Origin: Streptomyces roseolus
GTDB taxonomy: Bacteria > Actinomycetota > Actinomycetes > Streptomycetales > Streptomycetaceae
Assembly (NCBI RefSeq): GCF_014649855.1
Contig: NZ_BMTV01000011.1
Span: forward strand, 124,001-188,000
Length of the DNA: 64,000 bases
Reading direction: 5' to 3'
Positions 16,206-25,903 of this stretch are shown one piece after another. The notes beneath the pieces are model-generated. The model saw nothing but the letters and a program-made list of their open reading frames with translations. It searched no databases and was not told the DNA's origin. The position numbers were made by a program, and so were the translations under genes. Within the stretch, counting starts at the first letter, position 1. Each line of letters begins with the position of its first letter.

Positions 16206-19142
16206 ATGTACCCGAACCTCCTGCTCCCCCTGCTCGCCGCGCTGACGCTCGCCCTCGCGGCCCTCGCCCTGATCGCCGTCCGCCAGCCGGTGTCGCGCCG
16301 GCTGGCCTTCCGGCAGGTCGCCCGGCGACGTACCGAGGCCGCTCTGGTGATCGGCGGATCGATGCTTGGCACGGCCATCGTGATCGGGGCTCTGGTCGTC
16401 GGCGACACCTTGGACTTCTCCGTGCGACAGGAGGCGTACCGGACCCTGGGGCCGGTGGACGAGAGGGTCGTCGCGCCGCCCGGCCCGGCCGGACGCGCCG
16501 TCGCCGAACGGCTGGAAACCCTGGCCGGTGATCCCGACGTGGACGGGGTGCTGAACGCCAGGACCATCCAGGCGTCCGCGCTCGGCACCGACGGCGGCGG
16601 CACCGTCGCCGAACCGCGCGTGCTCGCCTGGCAGGTGGACTTCGCCGACGCGGCGCGCTTCGGCGCGGCGGGAGGCGACTCAGGTCTCGACGGACCGGCC
16701 CCGGGGCCCGGTCAGGTCGTGCTCAACGAGCCGTTGGCCCGGTCGCTGAGCGTGCGCTCCGGGGATTCGATCACGCTGTACCTGTTCGGGACGCCCGGGA
16801 CCTACCGGGTGGAGCGCGTGGTGCCGGAGCGGGGTGTGGCCGGTGCGGGACTCGGAGGGCGCCTGAACCGCAACGCGTTCCTGGCACCGGGGACTCTGGA
16901 CGCCGCGGCCCGGGCCGCGGGGGCGGAACCCCGGTCGGTCACCTTCGTGTCGAACCGGGGCGGGGTGGAGGGCGGGGACGCGCTGACCTCTCGGGTCACG
17001 GCGGACATCCGGGACGCCCTGGGCCCGCTGGCCGGGCAGGCCACGATCGACACGCCGAAGCAGACGGTGCTGCGGGAGGCGCGGCAGGCCGGGGACTCGC
17101 TCGGCGCGCTGTTCCTGATGATCGGCAGCTTCAGCGTCATCGCGGGTGCCCTGCTCCTGGTGAACATCTTCGTGATGCTCGGCGAGGAGCGGAAGGCACA
17201 GATGGGCATGGTGCGGGCGCTCGGCATGAGGCGCTCGCGGCTCGTGGGTTCCTTCACCCTCGAAGGGGCCGCCTACGCGCTGATGTCCGCGCTGCCGGGT
17301 GTCGGCATCGGGATCGCCGTCGGCTGGGGCGTCGCCGTGGTGGCCGCGGAGATCTTCCAGGGGTGGTCGGTCGGCGGAAGCAGCATCCGCATCGCCTTCG
17401 ACGTGACTCCCACGAGTGTCCTGAACGGACTCGCCATGGGGCTGCTCATCGCCTTCGCCGCGATCCTGGCGACGAGTGTGCGCATCAGCAGGTTCAACAT
17501 CATCGCCGCCGTCCGCGACCTTCCCGCGCCGCTCGGCCGGGGACCGCACCGCGGGCGGCTGATCCTGTCGACCGGCCTGGCCGTGCTGTGCGCGGCCGCG
17601 GCCGTCCCGGCCCTGGCACGCAGTCAGCCGGACGCGACCTACCTCCTGCCGGCGCTCGCCCTCGCCTTCGCCGCCCCGGCGCTCCTGCTCGTCCTGCCGC
17701 GACACGCCGTCACCACCCTGGTCGCGGCAGCCGTTCTGGCCTGGACCCTGCTGGCTCCCGTCGTACGCCCCCGGATCTTCGACACGCCTTCCATGTCCGT
17801 CTACGTCGTCCAGGGAGCCCTCGCCGCCTTCTCCGCCGTGGTCCTCGTCAGCGACAACCAGAAGACCCTGCTCCGCCCCGTGCGGCGGCTGCTGGAACGC
17901 CCTTCGGAGTCGGGTCTGGCGGCACGGCTCGCGGTCGCGCATCCGCTGGCGAAGCGGTTCCGGACAGGTGCGACGCTGGTGATGTACACGTTGATCGTGT
18001 TCGTCCTCGTCCTCCTCACGGAGATCTCCGGCGTCCTGCGCGCGGGAGTCGACGGAGTCGTCGCCGACGCCACGGCCGGGTACTCGCTGCGGCTCGACTA
18101 CAACCCCCTGGTCGCGGGCGAGCACCTGGTCGAGGAGCTGCGGAACAGCCCTTCGGCCCACGGAATCTCCGGGGTCGCCCCCCTGCTCAACGCCACCGGC
18201 CGGGCCACCGATCCCGGCCACCGCGATCCGCGGCCGTTGGACGTCGCGGCCGTCGGGGTGCCGGACGGCGCGATCACCGGCATCACCTTCCGCGAACGGC
18301 TGCCCGGTCTCGCGGACGATCCCGCGGTCTGGCAGGCGCTCGCCGCCGATCCCCGCTACGTCGTCCTCGACGGCTTCTTCGGCAGCACGGGCGGCCCGGC
18401 CGGCGACTACTACGACCCCGGCGACACCCTCGTCGTCACCGACCCGCGGACCGGGCGCGCCGAGCAGAAGGTCATCGCCGGCGTCCTCAGCAACGGCAGG
18501 GTCTTCTACCCCGGCACCGGGGCCGGCTCGACCACGTACCCCGTGGTGATGAACGAGCGCGCGGCGCGCGAGCTCTTCGGCTCCCAGGCGCAGAACTCCT
18601 CGGCGCTGGTGCGGACGGATCCCGGAACCTCGCCCGACGTCCTCGCGACCAGGCTGCAGGGCGAACAGCTGTCGTCCAGCCTGGTCGCCACCCCCATCGA
18701 GACGGACATCCGCCGGCAGTTCGACTCCAGCACGGCCTTCTTCCGGCTCATGCAGGGCTTCCTCGCGCTGGGGCTGGGCGTGGGCATCACCGGGCTCGGC
18801 GTCGTCATGGTCCGCGCGGTCCGCGAACGCCGACGCACCATCGGCATCCTGCGGGCCCTGGGCTTCCGGGCCGCGACCGTGCGGCGGTCCTTCCTCTGGG
18901 AGAGCGCCTTCGTCGCGGTGGAGGGGATCGTACTCGGCAGTCTGCTGGGCGTGCTGACCACGTGGCTGATGTACCGGAACAGCGCCGCGTTCGAGGGCCT
19001 CGAAGGAGGGTTCCCCGTCGAATGGGCGAGCATCGGCATCCTCGCGGCCGCCACCTTCGCCGCATCGCTCCTGGCCACGTGGGGTCCGGCCCGCCGTGCC
19101 GCCGCCATCCGCCCGGCCCGCGCGGTCCGCGTCACGGACTGA
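16206..19142 (+). CDS. FtsX-like ABC permease, large
   Basis: 978 residues. An N-terminal helix and a large extracytoplasmic domain are followed by an FtsX core (LFLMIGSFSVIAGALLLVNI.. KAQMGMVRALGMRRSRL). A central hydrophobic block and a second soluble domain precede a second FtsX core (FLALGLGVGITGLGVVM.. RRTIGILRALGFRAATVRR). Both cores end with a short RxxR..RAVR segment. This duplicated layout is that of mechanotransmission-type permeases that work on lipids, antibiotics or cell-wall factors rather than import. It begins two bases after the ATPase gene. Confidence 0.9.
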   Translation: MYPNLLLPLLAALTLALAALALIAVRQPVSRRLAFRQVARRRTEAALVIGGSMLGTAIVIGALVVGDTLDFSVRQEAYRTLGPVDERVVAPPGPAGRAVAERLETLAGDPDVDGVLNARTIQASALGTDGGGTVAEPRVLAWQVDFADAARFGAAGGDSGLDGPAPGPGQVVLNEPLARSLSVRSGDSITLYLFGTPGTYRVERVVPERGVAGAGLGGRLNRNAFLAPGTLDAAARAAGAEPRSVTFVSNRGGVEGGDALTSRVTADIRDALGPLAGQATIDTPKQTVLREARQAGDSLGALFLMIGSFSVIAGALLLVNIFVMLGEERKAQMGMVRALGMRRSRLVGSFTLEGAAYALMSALPGVGIGIAVGWGVAVVAAEIFQGWSVGGSSIRIAFDVTPTSVLNGLAMGLLIAFAAILATSVRISRFNIIAAVRDLPAPLGRGPHRGRLILSTGLAVLCAAAAVPALARSQPDATYLLPALALAFAAPALLLVLPRHAVTTLVAAAVLAWTLLAPVVRPRIFDTPSMSVYVVQGALAAFSAVVLVSDNQKTLLRPVRRLLERPSESGLAARLAVAHPLAKRFRTGATLVMYTLIVFVLVLLTEISGVLRAGVDGVVADATAGYSLRLDYNPLVAGEHLVEELRNSPSAHGISGVAPLLNATGRATDPGHRDPRPLDVAAVGVPDGAITGITFRERLPGLADDPAVWQALAADPRYVVLDGFFGSTGGPAGDYYDPGDTLVVTDPRTGRAEQKVIAGVLSNGRVFYPGTGAGSTTYPVVMNERAARELFGSQAQNSSALVRTDPGTSPDVLATRLQGEQLSSSLVATPIETDIRRQFDSSTAFFRLMQGFLALGLGVGITGLGVVMVRAVRERRRTIGILRALGFRAATVRRSFLWESAFVAVEGIVLGSLLGVLTTWLMYRNSAAFEGLEGGFPVEWASIGILAAATFAASLLATWGPARRAAAIRPARAVRVTD

Positions 19143-19379
19143 GCCCCCGCCGGCCTGAAGCCACAGGTCATGGGCGGCTGCCCCGTACGACGAGCAGCCC
19201 GAACCCTTTGCCACAGGCGGCGGCAGGTGCGCCTCCGTTCCGTCGGACCCGACCCGTACAAGGGCGTCCGAACCCCGGATCATCACGTTGGGCAACTCGT
19301 CCGGGCCCTCCATCCGCTCACGACGCACAGGCACCGACTCCGAGGACACTGCGGTCCGGTGATCGGCACCACGTCGAGT

Positions 19380-19425
19380 GCGGGCCGTCGTACAGGCGTG
19401 CCAGATCGCCTGTACGACGGCCCGC
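19380..19425. terminator. 19-bp perfect hairpin
   Basis: Arms 19380-19398 and 19407-19425 pair perfectly with an 8-base loop (TGCCAGAT). It lies 238 bases after the permease stop, so it may be its terminator or an unrelated palindrome. Confidence 0.5.
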
Positions 19426-19786
19426 CGAGAAAGTCACTGCCTCCCGACAACCGACCTGATGCCCCATCAGCTAAATCGGCAAAAGGCCGGCATTCAGCTG
19501 ACCGGATCGGCTCGCACACGAGCACACCGGAGAAGCGCACCGCACCGGCCGCGCCACTGGGAGGGGGTACGTGACCAGCCCTCCCGGTGGCACGTCGCCA
19601 TCCGGAGGCACAGCCGAGCGAACCTGCCTCAAGTCGCTCCGTCACGGCACCGGTCGTGGCGGCCCTCGCGACAGAGGCGATCGCCGACGGAGATGCGGAA
19701 GACCAGGACGCGGCCCTGTTCCGGGTCCACCCGCTCGGACCCGCGGCCAGGTCAGGACACCGCACGTGCCGACCGGCCCGGGGTAA

Positions 19787-19801
19787 GGGCCGATCGGACC
19801 C
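19787..19801. promoter_or_regulatory. DosR-like palindrome upstream of nuclease gene
   Basis: GGGCCGATCGGACCC, 62 bases before the beta-CASP nuclease start. Confidence 0.6.
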
Positions 19802-19862
19802 TCCGGCCGAGGAGGAAGCGGGTGCGACGGTGGAGCTGACACACACTCCAAGGAGGACGGCC

Positions 19863-21302
19863 ATGTCCCGAACAGACCCGACCGCGGCTCCCCTCGCTCC
19901 CGCCGCCGGCCCGCGACCGGCCCTGCTCAGTTTCCTGGGCGGGGTGGGAACGGTCACCGGCAGCAAGTTCCTCGTCGAGAGCGACCATGCGCGCATCCTC
20001 CTGGACTGCGGTCTCTTCCAGGGTTTCGCGGACCTGCGCCGCCGCAACTGGGGCCGGTTCGCCCGTGACGCCGCCGACATCGACGCCGTCGTCGTCACCC
20101 ATGCCCACCTGGACCACTGCGGCTATCTGCCGCGCCTCGTCCGGCAGGGTTTCCGGGGGCCGATCCTCATGAGCCCGCACACCGCCCGGCTCGCCGAAAT
20201 CGTGCTGCGTGACAGCGCGCGGCTCCAGATGGAGGCCGCCCGGCACGCCAATGAGCACGGCTGGTCCAAGCACCGCCCGGCGAAGCCGCTGTACGACGAC
20301 TCCGACGTCGACAAGACGCTGGCGTTCTTCGATCCGGTACCGGTCGGCGACGAGGTGGAGATCATGGCCGGCACCCGTCTGGCCCTCCACCAGGGCGGGC
20401 ACATCCTCGGCTCGGCCTGGGCCCACCTGACACTGGAGGACGGGCACACTCTCGCCGTATCCGGTGACCTCGGCCGACCGGGGCACCCCCTGCTGCTGCC
20501 GGCGGAGCCGTTCTCGGGCGCCGACGTGCTGCTCCTGGAGTCGACCTACGGGGACCGCCGCCATGACCAGGACTCCGGTCGGTCCGCCTTCGCATCGGTC
20601 ATCGAGCGGACCATCGGCCGGGGCGGAACCGTGGTGATCCCCGCCTTCGCGATCGACCGCACGGAGGTCGTCCTGCACGAACTCACCCGGCTGCGCGAGA
20701 CAGGGGTCCTGCCCGGCTCGGTGCCCGTGTACGTGGACAGCCCCATGGCCCTGGCAGCGCTCGACGTGTACCGGGACGCCGTGCGCGATGGGTCCCCCGA
20801 GCTGCGGCCGGAAATCCTCGCCAAGGGGGCCGACGCGCTGAGCCCGGCGCCGTTCCTCGCCGCACGCACGGTCCAGGAGTCCATCGACATCAACGGCTCC
20901 CGAGGCCCCGCGGTCATCGTCTCCTCGGCCGGTATGGCCACCGGCGGCCGGGTCCTGCACCACCTGCACCGTCTGCTGCCCGACCCGCGCAACGCCGTGG
21001 TCGTGGTCGGGTTCGCCGCGGCCGGCACGCGGGCGCGTGACCTGGTGGACGGCGCCCGGGCACTGAAGATGTTCGGCGAGTACGTGCCCGTACGGGCCGA
21101 GGTCGCCGACGTACCCCGCTTCTCGGCACACGCCGACGCCGAACAGATCATCGAGTGGCTGCGTGACGCCCCTCCCCCTCACACCACCTATCTCGTGCAC
21201 GGCGAAGCGGCCGCTTCCGAAGCGCTGCGCGACCGCATCGACCGCGAACTCGGCTGGACGGCCGTCGTGCCCCGGTCCGGTGAGGCCGTCCTGATCCGCT
21301 GA
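19863..21302 (+). CDS. Metallo-beta-lactamase beta-CASP RNA-processing nuclease
   Basis: 479 residues. The N-terminal metallo-beta-lactamase core has the zinc motif THAHLDHCGYLP and an early GTVTGSKFLVE. A beta-CASP insert follows (STYGDRRHD, GGTVVIPAFAIDR, GMATGGRVLHHL), and the C-terminal motif is FSAHADAEQI. This is the CPSF73/Ysh1-like bacterial group, shown in some species to be exo- or endoribonucleases. AAGGAGG precedes ATG 19863. With a DosR-like site in its promoter it may act in RNA turnover during dormancy. Confidence 0.9.
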   Translation: MSRTDPTAAPLAPAAGPRPALLSFLGGVGTVTGSKFLVESDHARILLDCGLFQGFADLRRRNWGRFARDAADIDAVVVTHAHLDHCGYLPRLVRQGFRGPILMSPHTARLAEIVLRDSARLQMEAARHANEHGWSKHRPAKPLYDDSDVDKTLAFFDPVPVGDEVEIMAGTRLALHQGGHILGSAWAHLTLEDGHTLAVSGDLGRPGHPLLLPAEPFSGADVLLLESTYGDRRHDQDSGRSAFASVIERTIGRGGTVVIPAFAIDRTEVVLHELTRLRETGVLPGSVPVYVDSPMALAALDVYRDAVRDGSPELRPEILAKGADALSPAPFLAARTVQESIDINGSRGPAVIVSSAGMATGGRVLHHLHRLLPDPRNAVVVVGFAAAGTRARDLVDGARALKMFGEYVPVRAEVADVPRFSAHADAEQIIEWLRDAPPPHTTYLVHGEAAASEALRDRIDRELGWTAVVPRSGEAVLIR

Positions 21303-21557
21303 CCCTGGCCCTTCCCACCTGACCCATGTCCGCCGTCGCCGCACAGCCGGGTCTCCGCACGCGCAGATGACCGGTCACAGCCATCGGGTGACAGGCAAGG
21401 AGGTCCGCGGCTGCGCTCGGTCCAGCCGGCGACGGCGGGGTCCGAAGGCCGGCGGCGCGCCGCAGTGCGGTCCGGTGCCCCGCAGTCGACGCGGCCGGAA
21501 TCCCCCGGAATCCCCTGCCCGGGCGGCCCGGTGCGGGCCGTCATGTCGTGCCTCCGG

Positions 21558-21968
21558 TCAGCCGAGCGCGCCGAGGAGATCGTTGCACGCCTGTTCGCAC
21601 GAGCGGCAGGCTTCCGCGCACACACGGCAGTGTTCGTGCATGTCCGCGTGGGAAGCGCACTCGTCACCGCACGCCTTGCAGGCCGTCGCGCACGCCTGGA
21701 GGATCGCGCGGGTCACGTCGGCGTCGTACCCGGTGTGGCGGGAGAGGACGGACGCGGTGGCGTTGCAGATGTCGGCGCAGTCCATGTCGGTACGGATGCA
21801 CTTGGTCAGGTCACCCACCATGCCCTCGGACAGGCAGGCGTCCGCGCACGCCGTACAGGCCTGCGCGCAGGCGATGCATTGCTCGATGCAGTGGGTGAGC
21901 TTCTCGCGGTCGACGCCGCCGAGGTCGGCGGGGTAGGTGGCGAGCATGTCCTTCACGGTGCTGGCCAT
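21558..21968 (-). CDS. Cys-rich four-helix-bundle copper-binding protein (DUF326)
   Basis: 136 residues with 18 cysteines in repeated CxxxC/CxxC spacing (CIEQCIACAQACTACADAC, CKACGDEC, CRVCAEACRSCEQAC). This matches the Csp copper-storage family, which binds many Cu(I) ions inside a four-helix bundle. There is no signal peptide, so it is cytosolic as in Csp3. AAGGAGG upstream of ATG 21968. No copper exporter is next to it. Confidence 0.85.
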   Translation of the reverse strand: MASTVKDMLATYPADLGGVDREKLTHCIEQCIACAQACTACADACLSEGMVGDLTKCIRTDMDCADICNATASVLSRHTGYDADVTRAILQACATACKACGDECASHADMHEHCRVCAEACRSCEQACNDLLGALG

Positions 21969-22143
21969 CGTTGCCTCCTTCGTCCTGGGGCCGGCGGACC
22001 GGGACGGGCCGCCTGACGGGTCTCAGGTCCACCTTCCAGCCAACACCCCTCGGCGCCATCTCGCCCGGCCGCGGCACCGCCGTGCGACCGGGGCTGTTCC
22101 GTTCTGTCCGCGACACCGGGCGGACCGCCCGCGCCGGCCGGGA

Positions 22144-22480
22144 TCAACCGGTGCCGAACATCTGCCGCAGGCGGGTGATCTCCGCCTTCCGGTCGGTGAT
22201 GACGTCGCCGGCGAGGGCCTCGACGTCCCTGGACGCGACCGGGCCTCGGCCATGTCGGACATCATGACGGCCTGGCGGCGGTGCGGGATCACGCCCTGCG
22301 CGAAGTCGACGGCCGCGCGGCTGTGCTCGCCTGCCGGAACGGACGTGGTGGGGCTGGGAGAGGGAGCGGCAGAACCGTTGCCGTCGTCACCGCAGCCGGT
22401 CAGGAGGAGCGCCGGGGCGACCACGGCCGACAGGGCGGTGCGGGAATCGGGCTTCGCGCGAGACTCCTCGGACCGAAGGG
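22144..22480 (-). pseudogene. DUF305 lipoprotein relic
   Basis: A lipoprotein-like signal (ALSAVVAPALLLTGCGDDGN) leads to VDFAQGVIPHRRQAVMMSDM, the DUF305 core with one of its paired histidines changed to Arg. The frame shifts by one near 22245. The alternate frame continues RDVEALAGDVITDRKAEITR and ends FGTG at the stop 22144. No start codon with a ribosome site precedes the signal. DUF305 proteins often accompany copper proteins, which fits the Csp neighbour. Non-functional as read. Confidence 0.55.
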
Positions 22481-22624
22481 CATCAGGACTCACCTGTGCC
22501 CGCCTTCGCCCCGTCGGCGCGTACCACGCCGCCGCGACGTCCGGGCGGAACAGTGCCGTGACGGGAGGGCGCACCGACCATCGGCATCGTCAGGAAGACC
22601 GCCGGCGCCACCCGGCCCCGCCGC

Positions 22625-23515
22625 TCACTCCGGAGGCCCACGCCACTGCGGTACGACCGCCACAGAGCAGCCGGCGTAGTGGAGCAGCGCGTGGTTCACC
22701 CTGCCGAGATGCAGACCGGCGTGGTTCAGCCTCCGCCGGGCTCCCACGACCAGCAGGTCTGTCGCCTCCGAGTGTTTGAGGAGCACGTCGCGTGCGGGTC
22801 CCTCGATCACGACGCGGTGGACGTCGACCGACGGGAACTCGCCGGCGGACCGCTCGAGAGCTTCGTCCAGAACGGCCCTCGCCCGCCGTCCGCCCCGGTC
22901 GTCGCGGTACGGAAGACCGAGGAGCCGGCTGATGGAGGTGCGCGGGGGGTGCTCCCAAGCCACCATCGCGTCGAGGACGCAGCCACGTGCCGCCGCGAGT
23001 TCGAAGGCGAACCGCACCGCTTCCGAGCCGGACGTGGCATCCGCGACACCGAGCAGAATCCGTCCGTACCGGTCAGCGGGAGGTTTGTCACCGTCCCGGA
23101 CGACCACCACGGGGCACTGGGCCCGGGCAGCCACGCCGAGGCTGACGGATCCGAGCAGCAGATCCTTCAGCTCGCCATGGCCGCGTGCGCCGATGACCAG
23201 CGCGGAGGCGTTACGGCCGGCGTGCAGCAAGGCCGCGACGGCGTCGCCGCACAGGAGCTCCGTGCTCACCTTCACGTCCGGGTCGCGCAGCCGAGCCCGC
23301 TCCCGAGCCACCTGGACCAGATACCGGCCGACGTCGTGCCCGGGAGCGATCGCGGTGCCGGTTCCCGGGCCGCGGGAAGCTCCGCGATCCTCTTCCATGG
23401 TGGCGTGCACGATCTTCACGGGGAGGGCCAGCCGGGATGCTTCGGCCACCGCCCAGTCGACCGCGCGGAGACCGGAGGCCGAACCGTCCACTCCGGCGAC
23501 AAGGGGCAACCACAC
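22625..23515 (-). CDS. Two-domain universal stress protein (GARRR type)
   Basis: About 296 residues from GTG 23515 (an in-frame GTG at 23524 is possible). The N-terminal loop GARGHGELKDLLLGSVS is intact; the second domain has VGARRRLNHAGLHLGRVNHA. The leader reads GAAGGCGGTGGAGACC before the start, matching those of the USPs at 4958 and 27789. It diverges from the flavodoxin gene at 23836 with two palindromes between. Confidence 0.9.
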   Translation of the reverse strand: MWLPLVAGVDGSASGLRAVDWAVAEASRLALPVKIVHATMEEDRGASRGPGTGTAIAPGHDVGRYLVQVARERARLRDPDVKVSTELLCGDAVAALLHAGRNASALVIGARGHGELKDLLLGSVSLGVAARAQCPVVVVRDGDKPPADRYGRILLGVADATSGSEAVRFAFELAAARGCVLDAMVAWEHPPRTSISRLLGLPYRDDRGGRRARAVLDEALERSAGEFPSVDVHRVVIEGPARDVLLKHSEATDLLVVGARRRLNHAGLHLGRVNHALLHYAGCSVAVVPQWRGPPE

Positions 23516-23610
23516 GGTCTCCACCGCCTTCTCACTGCGCGAACTCCTCCCCCACGACCACCGTCGCAGGGCCCGCTGACGGTGACGAGAGGCGGATGGG
23601 GCAGCGCCGA

Positions 23611-23625
23611 GGGCCGTTCGGCCCC
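23611..23625. promoter_or_regulatory. DosR-like palindrome
   Basis: GGGCCGTTCGGCCCC, 96 bases upstream of the USP start at 23515 (minus). Confidence 0.6.
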
Positions 23626-23691
23626 GTCGATTCCGAAGCGGTCCGGAAGCCCGTGGCGACGGACGCCGACGCGCCCCGTCAGCCGAGGGGA

Positions 23692-23706
23692 GGGCCGTTC
23701 GGCCCC
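23692..23706. promoter_or_regulatory. DosR-like palindrome
   Basis: GGGCCGTTCGGCCCC, identical to the site 81 bases away and 130 bases before the flavodoxin start at 23836. One site per direction is likely. Confidence 0.6.
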
Positions 23707-23835
23707 GAGCTCTGCCTCGGTGGCCCTTCATTGTCCCGGTCGATCAGCGCACGCTCGGAAGTGGAACCACACGCAGACCGGACGGCGGCGCGGTCGGCGT
23801 CGGCCTCCGGGCTACCGGTAAGGGCGGTGGGAGCA

Positions 23836-24342
23836 GTGCCTGGGCGTGTACTGATCACCTACGGGACCAAGAACGGTTCGACGGCCGAGATCGCCCACGT
23901 CGTCGCTTCCGTTCTGAGGGACGAGGGGCTGGAGGCCGAAGTCCGGCCGCCGTCCGAAGTGGAGGACGTCGCTCCCTACGACGCGATCGTGATCGGCGGG
24001 GCTCTTTACATGGGCCGCTGGCACCGGGACGCCCGGCGCTTCACGCGGCAGCATCGTAAGGACCTCCGAGAACGCCCTGTGTGGCTGTTCAGCAGCGGCC
24101 CTCTCGACCCTTCGGCGTCCGAGCGGGACATCCCGCCCGTCGCGAGTGCCCGTCGGGCGCAGCGTCGTACGGACGCCCTCGGTCACGTCACCTTCGGCGG
24201 TCGGCTCGAGGCCGGAGCGAAGGGGCGCATGGCGAAGGCCATCCTGGACGAGGGCCGCGGCGGTGACTTCCGTGATCTGAACCGCATCGCGGAGTGGGCC
24301 ACGGACGTGGCCCACGACATCGGGAAGCCGGAAAGCGCGTGA
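23836..24342 (+). CDS. Flavodoxin-domain protein (HemG-like)
   Basis: 168 residues beginning VPGRVLITYGTKNGSTAEIA, with IVIGGALYMGRWHRDARRF and PVWLFSSGPLD. It is a close paralogue of the protein at 687-1190 and conserves the FMN loop and the ERDIPP segment. GTG 23836 has GGGAG upstream; an earlier GTG at 23827 cannot be excluded. A CBS gene follows 57 bases later, so the two are probably co-transcribed. Confidence 0.85.
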   Translation: MPGRVLITYGTKNGSTAEIAHVVASVLRDEGLEAEVRPPSEVEDVAPYDAIVIGGALYMGRWHRDARRFTRQHRKDLRERPVWLFSSGPLDPSASERDIPPVASARRAQRRTDALGHVTFGGRLEAGAKGRMAKAILDEGRGGDFRDLNRIAEWATDVAHDIGKPESA

Positions 24343-24399
24343 ACCCGTGTGCGCGGCGGTGCGGTCGCATCGGCGGCGGGACCTGAGTGGAGGCTTGCG

Positions 24400-25047
24400 A
24401 TGAACGCATCACCACACACCGTGAGCGACGTCATGACCCACACCGCTGTGGCGGTGGGCGGTCGGGCGTCGTACAAGGAGATCGTCGAGCTGATGAACCA
24501 GTGGAAGGTGAGCGCCCTGCCCGTGCTCGCGGGCGAGGGCCGCGTCATCGGCGTGGTTTCCGAAGCGGACCTCCTGCCCAAGGAGGAGTACCGCGTGGAC
24601 GACGCGGTCCCGAGGGACCGGCCGCGCGCCGACACGGCCAAGGCGGGGGCGGTGTACGCGGAGGACCTCATGTCGAGCCCGGCCGTCACCGTCCACGCGG
24701 ACGCGACCATCGCCGAGGCCGCGAGGGTCATGGCGAGGCGGCGCGTCAAACGGTTGCCCGTCGTGGACGGCCACGGTCTGCTGGAGGGCGTGGTCAGCAG
24801 AAGCGACCTGTTGAAGGTGTTCCTGCGAACGGACGAGGACATGGCAGCCGAGATCCGAACCTGTGTCCTGCCGGACCTGCCGGCCGCGGCCGGGGTTCGC
24901 GTCGCGGTCACGGACGGTGTGGTGACCTTGGGTGGCCGGCTACGGGACCGCGCTCTGGTTCCCCTTCTGGCGAGGGCCGTCCGCGCGGTCGAGGGAGTCG
25001 TGGACATCAGGCTCGATCTGCATGGCCCCGAGGTGGTCCCGCACTGA
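24400..25047 (+). CDS. CBS-pair protein with BON domain
   Basis: 215 residues. CBS 1 is DVMTHTAVAVGGRASYKEIV, CBS 2 is DLMSSPAVTVHADATIAEAA, linked by YAEDL; a BON-type tail follows (VRVAVTDGVVTLGGRLRDRA). GTGGAGG lies upstream of ATG 24400. It is nearer to the decayed CBS gene at 26963-27633 than to the pair at 12458-13905. Confidence 0.9.
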   Translation: MNASPHTVSDVMTHTAVAVGGRASYKEIVELMNQWKVSALPVLAGEGRVIGVVSEADLLPKEEYRVDDAVPRDRPRADTAKAGAVYAEDLMSSPAVTVHADATIAEAARVMARRRVKRLPVVDGHGLLEGVVSRSDLLKVFLRTDEDMAAEIRTCVLPDLPAAAGVRVAVTDGVVTLGGRLRDRALVPLLARAVRAVEGVVDIRLDLHGPEVVPH

Positions 25048-25388
25048 CGGGGCGACTGACGGGAGGCGTGCGTCCGGGTCGGGGAAGAACAACGTGACCC
25101 TTCCGGTGCCGGACCGGCGCACGTCATAGGGCGGGCTGCCGTCGTCTTGGTGCAGACCGACCACTTCGCCGTCCCGCCCACCACTCCCTCGGTGGGGCTC
25201 TCCACGACGATCTGGTCGCCGAGCCGCGCACGCATGCCCGCGTTCGCGCTGCGTTCCAGCCCGGTCCTGCTCTCTGTGACCAGGTGCGGATGACTGTTGT
25301 GGATCACGGCCGTCTCCCTGCTGATGGCCCAGGCGACGCACTGGGCCGCCGCTTCTTCGTCGTCCGGTGGTGCGGTCGGCGCCGGCAT
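25040..25388 (-). pseudogene. Frameshifted DUF1918 gene
   Basis: One frame from ATG 25388 runs through MRARLGDQIVVESPTEGVVG, the start of a DUF1918 domain. After a one-base shift near 25175 the neighbouring frame continues GRDGEVVGLHQDDGSPPYDV and GTGRVTLFFPDPDAR. That frame has no stop at the usual domain end and runs into the CBS gene. Compared with the intact copy at 6098 the C-terminus is lost. Probably inactive. Confidence 0.6.
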
Positions 25389-25458
25389 GGAGGCGGGTAC
25401 CGCCCCCGTGCGAGCATCGATGCCGCGCGTATCTCGTCGCGGTGTGCTTCTGACCACG

Positions 25459-25713
25459 TCACCAAGTGTCCCGACCGTCTCCGCCGGTGGGAGGGGCCGC
25501 GACGATGTCGTTCTCGGCCGGGGTGGCGCGTGCCCGGGCCGAACGTGCGCCGGAGGCGTAGACCACGAGCAGGTCCCCAAGGCCGGCGGCGGCCTTGATC
25601 GCGGGCGGGGCCGCGTCCAGGTGATCGAGGGGAACGTCGTGTGCGCCGGGCAAGTGGCCCGTGGCGCATTCGCCGGAGGTGCGGACTGTCACCAGGGCGA
25701 CCTTGCGATCCAT
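25459..25713 (-). CDS. Degenerate rhodanese-like protein
   Basis: 84 residues with rhodanese landmarks VTVRTSGECATGHLPGAHDV and LLVVYASGARSARA. The catalytic cysteine position (normally VxCxSG) is occupied by Ala, and the usual C-terminal GG-x-W segment is short (AAPPTGGDGRDTW). It cannot do thiosulfate or persulfide transfer. It may be a regulatory rhodanese fold or a gene in decay. The start is ATG 25713, without a strong site. Confidence 0.5.
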   Translation of the reverse strand: MDRKVALVTVRTSGECATGHLPGAHDVPLDHLDAAPPAIKAAAGLGDLLVVYASGARSARARATPAENDIVAAPPTGGDGRDTW

Positions 25714-25903
25714 CGCTTGATGACGACCTCCTCCGCATCGGTGAAGAACCCTTGTCCGCACTTCGGTCCTCACGTGGGCAGGCCGCCCGCCAGGGGATGA
25801 ACGGCCCTCGACGTGGGCCGAGCGGGCACTGTGGGAGAACCGGCAGGTCGTGCGCCGCCGCCTGCCATGGGCGGTGCGAGACTGGACGGCACGAGGAGGT
25901 GTC

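Larger units (their letters stand above)
19143..19862. other. Long intergenic region
   Basis: 720 bases with no convincing gene. It contains the 19-bp hairpin at 19380-19425 and a DosR-like palindrome at 19787-19801. The frames that run through it lack ribosome binding sites and family matches. Confidence 0.5.

Noticed and set aside
16680..19349. An 889-codon open frame antisense to the FtsX permease, beginning MSSESVPVRRERMEGPDE
   Set aside because: It is the complement of a well-supported permease, as is common at this GC content. The first ~70 residues lie outside the permease but have no ribosome site, no stop of their own and no family match.
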